Assembly: GCF_015689195.1 (NCBI RefSeq)
Contig: NZ_CP065044.1
Location: 1,116,001 to 1,180,000 of the forward strand
Length of the DNA: 64,000 bases
DNA from: Pectobacterium aroidearum
GTDB taxonomy: Bacteria > Pseudomonadota > Gammaproteobacteria > Enterobacterales > Enterobacteriaceae
Direction of reading: 5' to 3'
Part shown: one piece after another, positions 11,069-19,952 of the stretch
How positions within the stretch are numbered: position 1 is the stretch's first letter
Layout: each line of letters begins with the position of its first letter
The notes under the pieces: generated by a model
Database searches by the model: none
The model's input: the letters and a program-made list of their open reading frames with translations, nothing else
What the model was told of the DNA's origin: nothing
Made by a program: the position numbers and the translations under genes

Positions 11069-11686
11069 GTGTCTTTACGCGATGAACCGACTGACGAGAA
11101 CGTCGTCTGGCATGCGCACGATGTCACCCGTGAGTCGCGCGAGAAATTGCATGGTCATCAGGGCGTCGTTATCTGGTTTACCGGGCTGTCAGGTTCCGGT
11201 AAATCCACGCTGGCAGGGGCGCTAGAGCAGGCGCTGCACCAGCGTGGCGTCAGCACTTACCTGCTGGACGGCGACAACGTCCGGCACGGTTTGTGCCGCG
11301 ATTTAGGCTTTACCGATGACGATCGGCGCGAGAATATTCGCCGCGTGGGGGAAGTCGCCAAACTGATGGTGGATGCCGGTCTGGTGGTGCTGACCGCGTT
11401 TATCTCGCCGCACCGCGCCGAGCGCAAAATGGTGCAGGATTTATTGGGCGAAGGGCAGTTCATCGAAGTCTTCGTCGATACGCCGTTAGCGACCTGTGAA
11501 GCGCGCGATCCTAAAGGGTTGTATAAAAAAGCCCGTGCGGGAGAGCTGCGTAATTTTACGGGAATCGACTCGGCGTATGAGGCACCGGAAGCGCCGGATA
11601 GCCACCTGGATGGTGAACAATTAGTAACAAATTTGACAGGCCAATTGTTAGATCTGCTTGGCAAGCGAGCTATTATCAAGCTCTGA
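11069..11686 (+). CDS. cysC: Adenylylsulfate (APS) kinase
   Basis: 205 residues with the GTG start at 11069, preceded by GGGAGG with eight bases between. A longer frame opening at 11006 lies inside cysN and lacks family similarity in its first 21 codons, so I reject it. The enzyme phosphorylates APS to PAPS. The Walker A motif GLSGSGKST is at residues 39-47, and the FISPHRAER segment carrying the family's phosphoserine follows near 111-119. The start is two bases after the cysN stop, making it the last gene of cysG-cysDNC. Confidence 0.95.
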   Translation: MSLRDEPTDENVVWHAHDVTRESREKLHGHQGVVIWFTGLSGSGKSTLAGALEQALHQRGVSTYLLDGDNVRHGLCRDLGFTDDDRRENIRRVGEVAKLMVDAGLVVLTAFISPHRAERKMVQDLLGEGQFIEVFVDTPLATCEARDPKGLYKKARAGELRNFTGIDSAYEAPEAPDSHLDGEQLVTNLTGQLLDLLGKRAIIKL

Positions 11687-11731
11687 TATCCCCGCTTTTT
11701 TCACCGCGCTGTTGGGTGATGCAGGGGAAGA

Positions 11732-12076
11732 ATGGGAAAGATTATGCAAAATGCCACGCAGTTAACGATTAGTAAGACTCGGCCAGCGCAAGAAGAGGAT
11801 GACGGCGTTTCCTACCTGTTTATGGGGGCGGTGACGGGGTTCTCCTTCTATTGGTTGGCCTTTAGTATCCCTTTTCTGGTATACGGCTCTAATACCACGT
11901 TTTTCTTCATGCTCTATACGTGGCCGTTCTTTCTGGCGCTGATGCCGTTTTCGGTGCTGGTGGGGGTCGGGTTTAGCTTTCTGCTGAGAGGCTATCTTTT
12001 TTATACGCTTTTTGCGACGGGGCTGACGGTCATCTGCCTGTTTTGGCTGGTATTTTCTTTTCTGACGGGGTGGTGA
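11732..12076 (+). CDS. ygbE: YgbE-like inner membrane protein (DUF3561)
   Basis: 114 residues (107 in E. coli YgbE), function unknown. Three hydrophobic segments are visible at about 30-50, 55-80 and 88-112. The YGSNTTFFFMLYTWPFFLALMP region is the most conserved part of the family. It follows cysC at a short distance, as in E. coli, and a strong hairpin ends the unit. A second ATG at 11744 (MQNATQL) is an alternative start, since GGGAAAG lies just upstream of it. Confidence 0.85.
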   Translation: MGKIMQNATQLTISKTRPAQEEDDGVSYLFMGAVTGFSFYWLAFSIPFLVYGSNTTFFFMLYTWPFFLALMPFSVLVGVGFSFLLRGYLFYTLFATGLTVICLFWLVFSFLTGW

Positions 12077-12079
12077 AAA

Positions 12080-12112
12080 AAAGCTGCCAGCGTAGGAGAT
12101 GCTGACAGCTTT
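12080..12112. terminator. Bidirectional terminator between ygbE and the amino acid transporter
   Basis: AAAGCTGCCAGC, a 9-base loop and GCTGACAGCTTT form a 12-bp stem with one mismatch. On the minus strand the stem is followed by a run of T (seven A on the plus strand just before it), so it should end the transporter operon efficiently. It also ends ygbE on the plus strand. Confidence 0.85.
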
Positions 12113-12133
12113 GGTTTTACCGTTTGAGAATAT

Positions 12134-12856
12134 TCACAGTACCTTGCTTAGGAAAGCCTGCGTGCGCGGGTTGCTCGGATGAGTAAAAATCGCCTCTGGT
12201 GTGCCTTCTTCCTGAATAATCCCCTGATCGATAAAGATCACTCTATCGGCCACTTCTTTTGCGAATGCCATTTCATGGGTCACGATGACCATGGTCATGC
12301 CTTCATTAGCCAGCGTTTTCATGACCGCCAGCACTTCGCCAACCAGTTCCGGGTCTAGCGCAGATGTCGGTTCATCAAACAGCATGATCGTCGGTTCCAT
12401 TGCTAACGCGCGGGCAATTGCGACGCGTTGCTGCTGACCACCGGACAGGCTGTTCGGCCAGGCATCGATTTTATCCAGCAAACCAACCTTGCTGAGCAAC
12501 GCTTTAGCGCGTTCAACGGCTTGTGCACGGGGTAATTTCTTCACCCCCATCGGCGCCATGATCACATTTTCCAACACCGTCATGTGTGGGAACAGATTGA
12601 AACGCTGAAACACCATACCGACGCTTTCACGCATCCGATTGATATCGGTTTTCTGATCGTGAATAGCAAAGCCGTTGACCGTAATCTCGCCGCCTGACAG
12701 GGTCTCCAGCGCATTGATACAGCGCAGAAAAGTACTTTTTCCTGAGCCGGATGGACCGATCAGGCAGAGCACTTCCTGAGGCGCGATGTCACAGGAAATA
12801 CCACGCAGGACATGGGTATCGCCAAACTGTTTTTGCAGGTTATTAACGTGAATCAC
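12134..12856 (-). CDS. Polar amino acid ABC transporter ATP-binding protein
   Basis: 240 residues with a GTG start at 12856, preceded by ACGAGG ten bases upstream. The frame stays open to 12988, but that extension lies inside the permease gene and matches nothing. Domains are those of the GlnQ/HisP/ArtP family: Walker [10 protein letters not shown] (34-42), signature LSGGQQQR, Walker [14 protein letters not shown] and a switch histidine in VTHEM. It powers uptake through the permease, whose 3' end it overlaps by 14 bases. It is the last gene of the three-gene operon and is followed by a strong terminator. Substrate is not certain from this subunit. Confidence 0.92.
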   Translation of the reverse strand: MIHVNNLQKQFGDTHVLRGISCDIAPQEVLCLIGPSGSGKSTFLRCINALETLSGGEITVNGFAIHDQKTDINRMRESVGMVFQRFNLFPHMTVLENVIMAPMGVKKLPRAQAVERAKALLSKVGLLDKIDAWPNSLSGGQQQRVAIARALAMEPTIMLFDEPTSALDPELVGEVLAVMKTLANEGMTMVIVTHEMAFAKEVADRVIFIDQGIIQEEGTPEAIFTHPSNPRTQAFLSKVL

Positions 12857-13607
12857 TTTTGCCAAACCTCGTTTCCATGTGCCGCACCAGCAGCGAGAGC
12901 AGGAAAGTAATAACCCAATAGACGATAGAGATCGCCAGATAGGGTTCCCAGTACGTGGCGTAAGCCCCTGATACCGTGCGAGCGGCATAGGCGAGATCCG
13001 CCAATCCGATCGCCGAAGCCAGCGAGGAATCTTTCACAATCGCGATGGCGTTGTTACCCAGCGGCGGCAACATACGGCGAAAAGCCTGTGGCAGGATGAC
13101 TTTCCGCATGGTGCGGCCATAGCTCATGCCGAGCGAGCGAGATGCTTCCATCTGGCCGCGATCGATTGACTGAATACCGGCGCGGAATATCTCAGAGACA
13201 TAGGCGCCCGCATTCAGCGTAATGGCCACAATGCAGGAGAGGAACGCACCGTAATCTGCGCGTAGCGTGCGGGCAACATCGACCGACATAATATTGCTGG
13301 TTACCAGTAATCCATCACGTGGGTTGATGAATAGCGGCACCAGCGCGAAGTGCACCACCATGATTTGTACAAACAGCGGCGTACCGCGAAAGGCGCTAAT
13401 GTAGATACGCACCGGCCACTGAACGCCATAGTGCAGGATATATTTCCACGGCCCGTGCGGTGCTTGCGCTAAGCGGCCTAACCCGAGCGTTAATCCCCAA
13501 CAGGTGCCAAGAATGACACAGATAATGGTGCATTTGATGGTCATCCAGGTGCCTTCCATAAATAGCGGGGCATACTCCTGAATGATCTCCCAACGAAATC
13601 CCGTCAA
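12843..13607 (-). CDS. Polar amino acid ABC transporter permease
   Basis: 254 residues with about five membrane-spanning segments. It is a HisMQ/GlnP-type permease. The cytoplasmic EAA loop that contacts the ATPase is recognisable ([24 protein letters not shown], near residues 153-176). Only one permease gene is present, so the transporter would use a homodimer. It is the second gene of the minus-strand operon, separated from the binding protein gene by 128 bases that include an intercistronic hairpin. Confidence 0.92.
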   Translation of the reverse strand: MTGFRWEIIQEYAPLFMEGTWMTIKCTIICVILGTCWGLTLGLGRLAQAPHGPWKYILHYGVQWPVRIYISAFRGTPLFVQIMVVHFALVPLFINPRDGLLVTSNIMSVDVARTLRADYGAFLSCIVAITLNAGAYVSEIFRAGIQSIDRGQMEASRSLGMSYGRTMRKVILPQAFRRMLPPLGNNAIAIVKDSSLASAIGLADLAYAARTVSGAYATYWEPYLAISIVYWVITFLLSLLVRHMETRFGKSDSR

Positions 13608-13655
13608 GATCGTTTCCTTTTTTGAATAGGCTAACGTAATGATTCTTTTAAATTA

Positions 13656-13680
13656 AACCGGACAGGCTGGCTGTCCGGTT
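13656..13680 (-). terminator. Intercistronic hairpin between binding protein and permease genes
   Basis: AACCGGACAG, a 5-base loop and CTGTCCGGTT form a perfect 10-bp stem, followed on the minus strand by TTAATTT. Such hairpins after the first gene of an ABC operon commonly lower downstream expression or protect the upstream message, giving excess binding protein. That role is inferred. Confidence 0.7.
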
Positions 13681-13735
13681 GGTGCGACGTCTCGCGTGAG
13701 GCAATGGAGACCAGAAGCGCGGTGTATTGCAGGCG

Positions 13736-14521
13736 TTATTCTGCGGGTAAGGTCGGAACGTTGTTATCAAACCAGGTCTGATAGATTTTGGCGTAGGTGC
13801 CATCGGCAACGATTTTTTTCAGCCCAGCGTTAATCTTCTCACGCAGTTGATCGTTGCCTTTCGCTACGGCGATCCCAAAATACTGGCGTTCGAATTTGGC
13901 ATCGGAAACCAGATTGAACTGTTTTTCAGGGTGAGTCTTAATGTAAAACTTCACCACACCCACATCGCCAACCGCGGCGCCCACGCCATCTTCATACAGC
14001 TCTTGTAACATTAATGGGGTGTTATCGAAGCGCTTAATCGATGTACTGTTTTTCCCTAATACGTCAGAGACCACGACATCGGCGGTACTGGAGTTCACAA
14101 CACCGACTTTGTGATCTTTCAATGCGGCAATCGAGTCGATCGTAGAACCTTTAGGCACCACAATAGACTGCTCGGCGGGGAAATAAGGCGCGGAGAAATC
14201 GACCATTTGCTTACGCTTGTCGGTAATCGTGATGCCGGAGATGATAATGTCGCGATCGCCGGAGTTAAGGGTTGCGAAGATACCTTCCCACGGCGTATTG
14301 ACCAGCTTGATATTGAAATTCTCCGCCTTGGCGATCGCTTTAATAATATCAATATCAAAGCCTTCCAGCTCTTTCTGCGCGTTTTCAAACTCAAAGGGAC
14401 GATAGGTTCCGCCAGAGCCGACCACGTAAGTGGGCTCTGCAGCGAAGGCGCTGGTTGGGAGTACGGTTGTGGATAATGCGGTGGCGCAGAGCGCACCAAC
14501 GAATAATAGTTTTTTGAACAT
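13736..14521 (-). CDS. Periplasmic amino acid-binding protein of ABC transporter
   Basis: 261 residues with a Sec signal peptide cleaved near residue 27 (AFA/AEP). The mature part is a type II periplasmic binding protein of the lysine/arginine/ornithine/histidine/glutamine group, with GTYRPFEF, the WEGIFATLNSGDRDIIISG region and the TDKRKQMVDFSAPYF motif. RBS AGGAG lies about seven bases before the ATG (minus strand). First gene of the operon. An arginine-repressor-like palindrome lies upstream at 14572-14585, which hints at arginine or ornithine as substrate; glutamine or histidine remain possible. Confidence 0.9.
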   Translation of the reverse strand: MFKKLLFVGALCATALSTTVLPTSAFAAEPTYVVGSGGTYRPFEFENAQKELEGFDIDIIKAIAKAENFNIKLVNTPWEGIFATLNSGDRDIIISGITITDKRKQMVDFSAPYFPAEQSIVVPKGSTIDSIAALKDHKVGVVNSSTADVVVSDVLGKNSTSIKRFDNTPLMLQELYEDGVGAAVGDVGVVKFYIKTHPEKQFNLVSDAKFERQYFGIAVAKGNDQLREKINAGLKKIVADGTYAKIYQTWFDNNVPTLPAE

Positions 14522-14862
14522 GGGTTTCTCCTGGTTTAAACGTAAAATTTTCTTTTTTTATGCACTTTGTATGCATAAAAATACACAGATAGCATTAATG
14601 GTTCAACTGACGTTTTCCTGTAGCCGGTTTTATCCCGGTATTTCCTATGGGGTTGTGCCTTCTCGTTACGGGGAGACGGCAGAAAGCGCGAAGATAATGA
14701 ATAGATGGCGAGAATGTGATTTGGTGGCTGATTTGGTACGAATTCCTGCCCGAAATATCCTCATTTAGGCACGCGGCACGGTGAATCTTGCCTTCCACTG
14801 CCCGACACAGTGGAGTCGAAACAAAAGTTATGGGATGATTAGGCGGTTTTTCAGGGGGCGGG
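14522..14862. promoter_or_regulatory. Divergent promoter region of the amino acid transporter and ftsB
   Basis: 341 bases without a credible gene (the short frames present have no codon bias or family likeness). It must hold the transporter promoter on the minus strand and the ftsB promoter on the plus strand. TGCATAAAAATACA at 14572-14585 fits the ArgR half-site pattern TGnATN4ATnCA. GGGGCGGG lies shortly before ftsB. Confidence 0.5.
14572..14585. promoter_or_regulatory. Candidate ArgR box upstream of the amino acid transporter
   Basis: TGCATAAAAATACA matches eight of the ten fixed positions of the ARG box core TGAAT-N4-ATTCA. It lies 51 bases upstream of the binding protein start, where a repressor could overlap the promoter. 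ARG boxes usually come in pairs; the second here is poor, so this is tentative. Confidence 0.35.
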
Positions 14863-15198
14863 ATGGGAAAGCTTACGCTGTTATTATTGATATTGCTTGG
14901 CTGGCTTCAGTACTCACTGTGGCTGGGCAAGAATGGCATTCATGATTATGTTCGGGTGAAAGATGATGTTGTTGTCCAACAGGGAAACAACGCCAAATTA
15001 AAAGACCGTAACGAACAACTGTTTGCCGAAATTGACGATCTCAATGGCGGGCAGGAAGCGATTGAAGAACGCGCACGCAATGAGCTGGGTATGATCAAAC
15101 CCGGTGAAAGCTTCTATCGTCTGGTTCCGGAATCGAACCACCGTAACGTGAATACGGCTCCATCTACTAATACTCCATCCAACAATACACAACGTTGA
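14863..15198 (+). CDS. ftsB: Cell division protein FtsB
   Basis: 111 residues (103 in E. coli). A small bitopic inner membrane protein of the divisome that forms a complex with FtsL and FtsQ. One membrane segment at about residues 3-20, a leucine-zipper-like coiled coil at about 30-70, then a periplasmic tail. The conserved [15 protein letters not shown] is near 68-82. The Ser/Thr/Asn-rich tail after 95 is longer than in E. coli. It starts the ftsB-ispD-ispF-truD cluster and ends three bases before ispD. Confidence 0.93.
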   Translation: MGKLTLLLLILLGWLQYSLWLGKNGIHDYVRVKDDVVVQQGNNAKLKDRNEQLFAEIDDLNGGQEAIEERARNELGMIKPGESFYRLVPESNHRNVNTAPSTNTPSNNTQR

Positions 15199-15201
15199 CG
15201 C

Positions 15202-15915
15202 ATGCAGACTCCCAGCCTTTCCCCGCCTGATATTGTTGCCGTTTTGCCCGCCGCGGGTAACGGCAGCAGAATGCAAAACGATCGTCCTAAGCAGTATCTG
15301 ACGATTGGTAATGATGCAACCGGCCATAAAACCATTCTTGAACATACTATCGACGCGCTTTTACGCCATTCACGCGTGCAGCGTGTCGTCGTCGTTATCA
15401 GTCCCGATGACGCATTTTTTCATACTCTGGCGATCGCCAGCGATCCCCGTATTTGCACCGTAACGGGCGGGCAGCAGCGTGCCGATTCCGTACTGGCAGG
15501 GCTGTCCGCCGTTGCCGACGGCGCGTGGGCGCTGGTGCATGACGCGGCGCGTCCGTGTTTGCATCAGGACGATCTGACGCGCCTGCTGGCGATTGTTGAG
15601 CAGAGTGACGTTGGTGGAATTTTGGCCGCCCCGGTTCGTGATACCATGAAGCGCAGTACGGATGGGTTTATCGATCGCACGGTAGAACGTAACGATTTGT
15701 GGCATGCGCTGACGCCGCAGCTTTTTCCCGCGGCACTGTTGAAACAGTGCCTGCAACGGGCACTTCAGGATGGCGTGGCCGTCACAGATGAAGCCTCCGC
15801 GCTGGAATATTGTGGCTATCGCCCGCAAATTATCAGCGGGCGTTCGGATAATATCAAAGTCACGCGCCCAGAGGATTTGGCATTAGCTGAATTCTATTTA
15901 ACCAGTTTGCAGTAA
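15202..15915 (+). CDS. ispD: 2-C-methyl-D-erythritol 4-phosphate cytidylyltransferase
   Basis: 237 residues (236 in E. coli). Third step of the non-mevalonate isoprenoid pathway: it joins CTP to methylerythritol phosphate. The CTP-binding loop [20 protein letters not shown] is near residues 13-32. VHDAARPC near 113-120 and TDEASALEY near 194-202 are the other family signatures. It is followed after 51 bases by ispF, the enzyme two steps later in the same pathway. Confidence 0.96.
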   Translation: MQTPSLSPPDIVAVLPAAGNGSRMQNDRPKQYLTIGNDATGHKTILEHTIDALLRHSRVQRVVVVISPDDAFFHTLAIASDPRICTVTGGQQRADSVLAGLSAVADGAWALVHDAARPCLHQDDLTRLLAIVEQSDVGGILAAPVRDTMKRSTDGFIDRTVERNDLWHALTPQLFPAALLKQCLQRALQDGVAVTDEASALEYCGYRPQIISGRSDNIKVTRPEDLALAEFYLTSLQ

Positions 15916-15966
15916 CCTCATTTTATTCGTTAAATTTATTTGCTAAATACATAAGGAGAACGCGCG

Positions 15967-16464
15967 ATGCGTATCGGTCACGGTTTTGATGTCCATAAGT
16001 TCGGTGGAGAAGGTCCGTTGGTGATCGGTGGCGTGCGAATTCCTTATACTCAGGGCCTGCTGGCGCATTCCGATGGGGATGTCGTGCTGCATGCGGTGAC
16101 AGATGCCCTGTTGGGCGCCGCCGCGCTGGGTGATATTGGCAAGCTGTTCCCTGATACCGATCCGGCTTTTAAAGGGGCGGACAGCCGTGGTCTGCTGCGT
16201 GAAGCCTGGCGCCGTATCAATGAAAAAGGCTATCAGTTGGGCAATCTGGACGTCACGATTATTGCGCAGGCACCGAAAATGGCGCCGCATATTCCGCAAA
16301 TGCGTGTGAATCTGGCTGAAGATCTGCTGTGCCATATGGATGACGTCAATGTGAAAGCCACCACGACAGAACAGCTGGGCTTTACCGGTCGTGGTGAAGG
16401 CATTGCCTGTGAAGCCGTTGCCTTGCTGGTGAAAAAAGGAACTGGCGAAATTGTCGCGTGGTAA
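15967..16464 (+). CDS. ispF: 2-C-methyl-D-erythritol 2,4-cyclodiphosphate synthase
   Basis: 165 residues (159 in E. coli). Forms the cyclodiphosphate intermediate of isoprenoid synthesis and works as a trimer. The metal ligands are visible as D8, H10 (GFDVH) and H42 (DVVLHAVTD). AAGGAG precedes the ATG. Its distance to truD (117 bases) is larger than the overlap seen in E. coli. Confidence 0.96.
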
Positions 16465-16581
16465 GCGGTTGTTTTGCAATCAATGTCTTATCAACAAGAC
16501 CTTATCAATCATAGAAAACTAACAGTATAAGAAACCATGTCATGGCGGTGCATCACCCGGTCATGGTCTTGTAGGATAACG

Positions 16582-17628
16582 ATGGAAAATAGCGAACAAC
16601 TCGTCTGGCTGCATGGCGAACCACAGGCTACCGGCTCATTGAAGTCCGCTGCGGAAGATTTTGTCGTCGTCGAAGATCTGGGGTTCCAGCCAGACGGTGA
16701 TGGTGAACAGGTATTAGTGCGCGTACGTAAGCGCGGCTGCAATACGCAATTTGTGGCTGAAATGCTGGCGAAATTCGCTCGCCTGCCGCTACGAGCCGTA
16801 AGCTATGCAGGCCTGAAAGATCGTCATGCTGTCACCGAACAGTGGTTTTGTCTGCATATGCCGGGCAAGGACACGCCGGATTTCTCTGCGCTGGCGCTTG
16901 AAGGCTGTGATGTTCTTGAAGTGACCCGCCATCGTCGCAAGTTGCGCATTGGTACGCTGCGAGGTAACCATTTTACTCTGGTGCTACGTCAGGTCAGCGA
17001 TCGACGCGAGGTTGATGCTCGTTTGCTACTGATTGCCGCGAACGGCGTCCCTAATTATTTCGGTTGCCAGCGTTTCGGGCGCAACGGAAATAATCTTGAG
17101 CAGGCGCGTCTTTGGGCGAATAACGAGATTCGGGTAAAAGAACGTAATAAACGTAGTTTTTATCTTTCCGCCAGCCGCAGTGCGATGTTTAATCAGGTTG
17201 TTAGCGCAAGACTAGCGGGAGAGCAGGCGAAAACCGTTTTATGTGGCGACGCATTGCAGCTAACAGGGCGCGGCAGTTGGTTTGTGGCTAAACCTGACGA
17301 ACTGGAAACCTTACAGGCGCGCCTTGATGCCGGCGAGCTCCAGATTACTGCGCCGTTGCCCGGTGACGGTGAGCTGGGTACGCAGGATGATGCACGAGCA
17401 TTTGAAGAGCTGGCTTTAGCGGGACAAGAAACGCTGTGGTCTTTGGTCAAGCGCGAGCGGGTTGAATCGGCGCGGCGCGCGGTACTGTTGTATCCGCAAC
17501 AGATGTGCTGGGAATGGCAGGATGACACGGCCGTGGAAGTGAAATTTTGGCTACCTGCGGGTAGTTTTGCGACCAGCGTGGTACGTGAATTGTTGCAGTC
17601 ATTCCAGGATGCTGATATCGGTGTCTGA
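16582..17628 (+). CDS. truD: tRNA pseudouridine(13) synthase
   Basis: 348 residues with the ATG at 16582 (AGGA six bases upstream). The frame extends to 16537, but the added residues match nothing. The enzyme makes pseudouridine 13 in tRNA-Glu. The catalytic aspartate is D80 in [10 protein letters not shown], the same number as in E. coli. The C-terminal [14 protein letters not shown] is conserved, but the last ten residues differ from E. coli, next to the place where surE appears to have been lost. The stop overlaps an ATG (TGATG), the relic of the usual truD-surE junction. Confidence 0.94.
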   Translation: MENSEQLVWLHGEPQATGSLKSAAEDFVVVEDLGFQPDGDGEQVLVRVRKRGCNTQFVAEMLAKFARLPLRAVSYAGLKDRHAVTEQWFCLHMPGKDTPDFSALALEGCDVLEVTRHRRKLRIGTLRGNHFTLVLRQVSDRREVDARLLLIAANGVPNYFGCQRFGRNGNNLEQARLWANNEIRVKERNKRSFYLSASRSAMFNQVVSARLAGEQAKTVLCGDALQLTGRGSWFVAKPDELETLQARLDAGELQITAPLPGDGELGTQDDARAFEELALAGQETLWSLVKRERVESARRAVLLYPQQMCWEWQDDTAVEVKFWLPAGSFATSVVRELLQSFQDADIGV

Positions 17629-17772
17629 TGTGTTGCGACGCATTTTTTGCAGAAAATAGTTGAAGAGAATACATACCAGTAACCGTGCGGTAGCGGCGGC
17701 TGGCTGGCCCTTATGCGGGAACATTGCTGTATTGGTGACGAGGTTAACCAGAGCTGAGGTCGGCGGGGAATG
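17629..17772 (+). pseudogene. surE: Scar of a deleted surE gene between truD and pcm
   Basis: In E. coli and related bacteria surE (about 250 codons, a stress-survival nucleotidase) sits between truD and pcm, overlapping both. Here only about 140 bases remain and no SurE frame exists. The last codons before pcm read [10 protein letters not shown] then TAA, and the TAA lies inside the pcm start as GAATGGTAAAC, the same overlap as the E. coli surE/pcm junction (CAATGGTAAGC). The 5' side keeps a TGATG junction followed by a frame that stops after 11 codons. I read this as an internal deletion that removed nearly all of surE. That the tail is truly surE-derived is inference from position and junction. 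Confidence 0.55.
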
Positions 17773-18396
17773 GTAAACAAGCGTATAGAAACGTTGCTGG
17801 CACAGTTGCGCCAGCAAGGCATTCAGGACGAACGTCTGCTGAAGGCGATAGAAGCCGTACCCAGAGAACGTTTTGTTGATGAAGCTTTTGAACATAAAGC
17901 GTATGAAAACACCGCTCTGCCTATTGGTTCCGGCCAGACTATCTCGCAGCCCTATATGGTCGCGAAGATGACGGAGCTGCTCAGCCTGACGCCCGTATCC
18001 CGCGTGCTGGAAATTGGCACGGGATCAGGTTATCAAACGGCGATTTTAGCGCATTTGGTTCAACACGTTTGCTCGGTCGAGCGCATTAAGGGGCTGCAAT
18101 GGCAGGCCAAGCGCCGCTTAAAGCAGCTTGATTTACATAATGTTTCTACCCGCCATGGCGATGGATGGCAAGGCTGGGCGTCGCGCGGGCCGTTTGACGC
18201 TATTATTGTTACCGCGGCACCGCCGGAAATTCCTCGGGCACTGCTGGAACAGCTCGATGAAGGTGGCGTAATGGTGCTGCCCGTCGGGGAACAGTCGCAA
18301 ATACTGCAAGTTGTACAGCGCCATGCTGGCGAATTTATTATTCAAACGGTTGAAGCTGTTCGGTTTGTTCCTCTGGTCAAAGGGGAGTTAGCCTGA
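17770..18396 (+). CDS. pcm: Protein-L-isoaspartate O-methyltransferase
   Basis: 208 residues, as in E. coli. It methylates isoaspartyl residues in damaged proteins with SAM so they can be repaired. The SAM-binding motif [15 protein letters not shown] is near residues 79-93. The family signature [11 protein letters not shown] is near 61-71. It begins with ATGGTAAAC overlapping the surE relic stop, and lies upstream of nlpD-rpoS in the usual stress cluster. Confidence 0.96.
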   Translation: MVNKRIETLLAQLRQQGIQDERLLKAIEAVPRERFVDEAFEHKAYENTALPIGSGQTISQPYMVAKMTELLSLTPVSRVLEIGTGSGYQTAILAHLVQHVCSVERIKGLQWQAKRRLKQLDLHNVSTRHGDGWQGWASRGPFDAIIVTAAPPEIPRALLEQLDEGGVMVLPVGEQSQILQVVQRHAGEFIIQTVEAVRFVPLVKGELA

Positions 18397-18864
18397 TACC
18401 GTGGCGTTGGCATGCATTTGTTGTTAAGTCTTTAAAATTTCAACACAACTGTTTTATAGTGCGAACTTGTTGATATTGTTAGCCTCTAATCATCGTGGTG
18501 CCTTTCCCGTTTTGCTTATGCGCCAGCGATGGTGAAGTAGCGATCTTTCTCGTTCCAGCTAACGAATACATTACCGGATATCGTTTACGCTACAATCACT
18601 TATGCCATTAGTAGTTGGGCTACAGCCAGTAAAACGGCAGCAGATGCGAGGCAAACATGTCCGAATTGGATTCTGAGTATTACTGTTTTTTGAATGTTAT
18701 ATAGCCTAAATAGTTCGAGTTGCAGGCAGGCGGTAATCGCACGAATCCCAGGAGCTTACATCAGTAAGTGACTGGGGAGTAAGAGAGGCCAGCGCACATG
18801 CAGCTTGAAATACGACGGATATAGTTACTTTTTTGAACGCTATAGTTATAGGGGAGTAAGGCGC
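18397..18864. promoter_or_regulatory. Region between pcm and nlpD, with an ERIC element
   Basis: 468 bases without a gene. The first 300 bases are AT-rich and should contain the nlpD promoters. The last part is occupied by an ERIC element (18700-18823), which ends 41 bases before the nlpD start. Confidence 0.6.
18700..18823 (-). repeat. ERIC element (simple form)
   Basis: About 124 bases matching the enterobacterial repetitive intergenic consensus. The central palindrome GAATCCCAGGAGCTTACAT followed by AGTAAGTGACTGGGG is nearly identical to the ERIC1R/ERIC2 primer core. The arms GTTCGAGTTGCAGGCAGGC and ATGCAGCTTGAAATACGACG are the ERIC ends. No internal module is present, unlike the copies at 24146 and 53198. 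It lies immediately upstream of nlpD, so it will be part of the nlpD leader if transcription begins upstream. Confidence 0.9.
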
Positions 18865-19899
18865 ATGGGAAGCCGAATGATGAATTTGCGTCACATTGCT
18901 GCTTGTACGGTGATTGTCTTAGGATTGGCTGGATGTACCAACAATAATTCCAAATCCGCACCGATCAGCAGCGTTGACGGAAATACGGGCAGCCGAGGGG
19001 GAATGTTATCTGCGCCACCATCACGTATTTCAACGACGAGTGAAAGTGTTGCAACAACGTCCGATGGCCGGATTGTTTATAACCGCAGCTACGGTAATAT
19101 TCCGAAAGGCAGCTACAGCGGCGGCAATTCCTACACCGTTAAACGTGGCGATACCCTGTTTTATATCGCCTGGATTACCGGCAATGATTACCGAGATCTA
19201 GCGCAGCGCAACAATATTCCTGAGCCATACAGCCTGAATGTGGGGCAATCGCTGAATTTAGGCAACGGCTCCGGCAACAACGCTTCCGGTGGCGGCCTGA
19301 CGAGCGGTGGTGGCATGTTGGCAACAACCGATGCCACCCGAGGTGGCGTACCAACGCCGCCATCAAGTACTCAAATACAAACTACATCGGTTGATTCTCA
19401 GTCAACTAATGCGTATTCTGGTAACCAGGGTAAACAGAATGTAGGTAAGATGTTACCTACGGCAGGGGCAACAACAACCGCTCCTGTTTCCGCACCAGCG
19501 GCTGTTGCCAGCAGCAATACGGCTGCTGTCGGCAGTTGGCGTTGGCCTACCGATGGGAAAGTCATAGATAGTTTCTCTGCTTCTGAAGGGGGAAATAAAG
19601 GGATTGATATCGCCGGCTCACGTGGGCAACCGATCACCGCAACCGCCAGTGGGCGAGTGGTGTACGCGGGCAATGCGCTACGTGGTTACGGAAATCTGAT
19701 AATCATCAAACATAATGATGACTACCTCAGTGCCTATGCCCATAACGATACGATGCTAGTCCGTGAGCAACAAGATGTCACGGCAGGACAAAAAATCGCT
19801 ACGATGGGCAGTACGGGCACCAGCTCAGTTCGCTTGCACTTTGAAATTCGTTACAAGGGGAAATCCGTAAACCCGCTGCGTTTTCTGCCGCAGCGATAA
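18865..19899 (+). CDS. nlpD: Murein hydrolase activator lipoprotein NlpD
   Basis: 344 residues with ATG at 18865 (GGGGAG and TAAGG just upstream). A frame from 18805 begins inside the ERIC element and is rejected. The lipobox LGLAGC puts the lipidated cysteine at C24. A LysM peptidoglycan-binding domain is at about 88-133 and a LytM (M23-like) domain at about 235-340. In E. coli this LytM domain lacks catalytic residues and activates AmiC for septal splitting. The Ser/Thr/Gly-rich linker between domains differs from the Gln/Pro-rich linker of E. coli. The main rpoS promoter is expected inside this gene, as in E. coli. Confidence 0.93.
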   Translation: MGSRMMNLRHIAACTVIVLGLAGCTNNNSKSAPISSVDGNTGSRGGMLSAPPSRISTTSESVATTSDGRIVYNRSYGNIPKGSYSGGNSYTVKRGDTLFYIAWITGNDYRDLAQRNNIPEPYSLNVGQSLNLGNGSGNNASGGGLTSGGGMLATTDATRGGVPTPPSSTQIQTTSVDSQSTNAYSGNQGKQNVGKMLPTAGATTTAPVSAPAAVASSNTAAVGSWRWPTDGKVIDSFSASEGGNKGIDIAGSRGQPITATASGRVVYAGNALRGYGNLIIIKHNDDYLSAYAHNDTMLVREQQDVTAGQKIATMGSTGTSSVRLHFEIRYKGKSVNPLRFLPQR

Positions 19900-19903
19900 A
19901 TCG

Positions 19904-19927
19904 GGCAGAATATTTCGGTATTCTGCC
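19904..19927 (+). other. Hairpin between nlpD and rpoS, in the rpoS leader
   Basis: GGCAGAATA, TTTCGG loop, TATTCTGCC: a perfect 9-bp stem starting six bases after the nlpD stop. It is followed by AGGGATCACGGGTAGGAGCC, the conserved rpoS translation initiation region. No T-run follows, so it is more likely an mRNA structure than a terminator. Confidence 0.7.
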
Positions 19928-19952
19928 AAGGGATCACGGGTAGGAGCCACTT

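Noticed and set aside
14430-14768. Plus-strand frame of 112 codons across the transporter start and the gap before ftsB
   Set aside because: It is antisense to a signal peptide for a third of its length, has no ribosome binding site and no family features.
17636-17665. Possible 5' remnant of surE (reading VLRRIF, like the SurE start)
   Set aside because: Only a few residues agree and a shift would be needed; too short to count as evidence for the 5' end of the deletion.
18805-18864. Longer nlpD start with 20 extra residues
   Set aside because: The start codon lies within the ERIC element and would bury the lipoprotein signal; ATG 18865 has a ribosome binding site.
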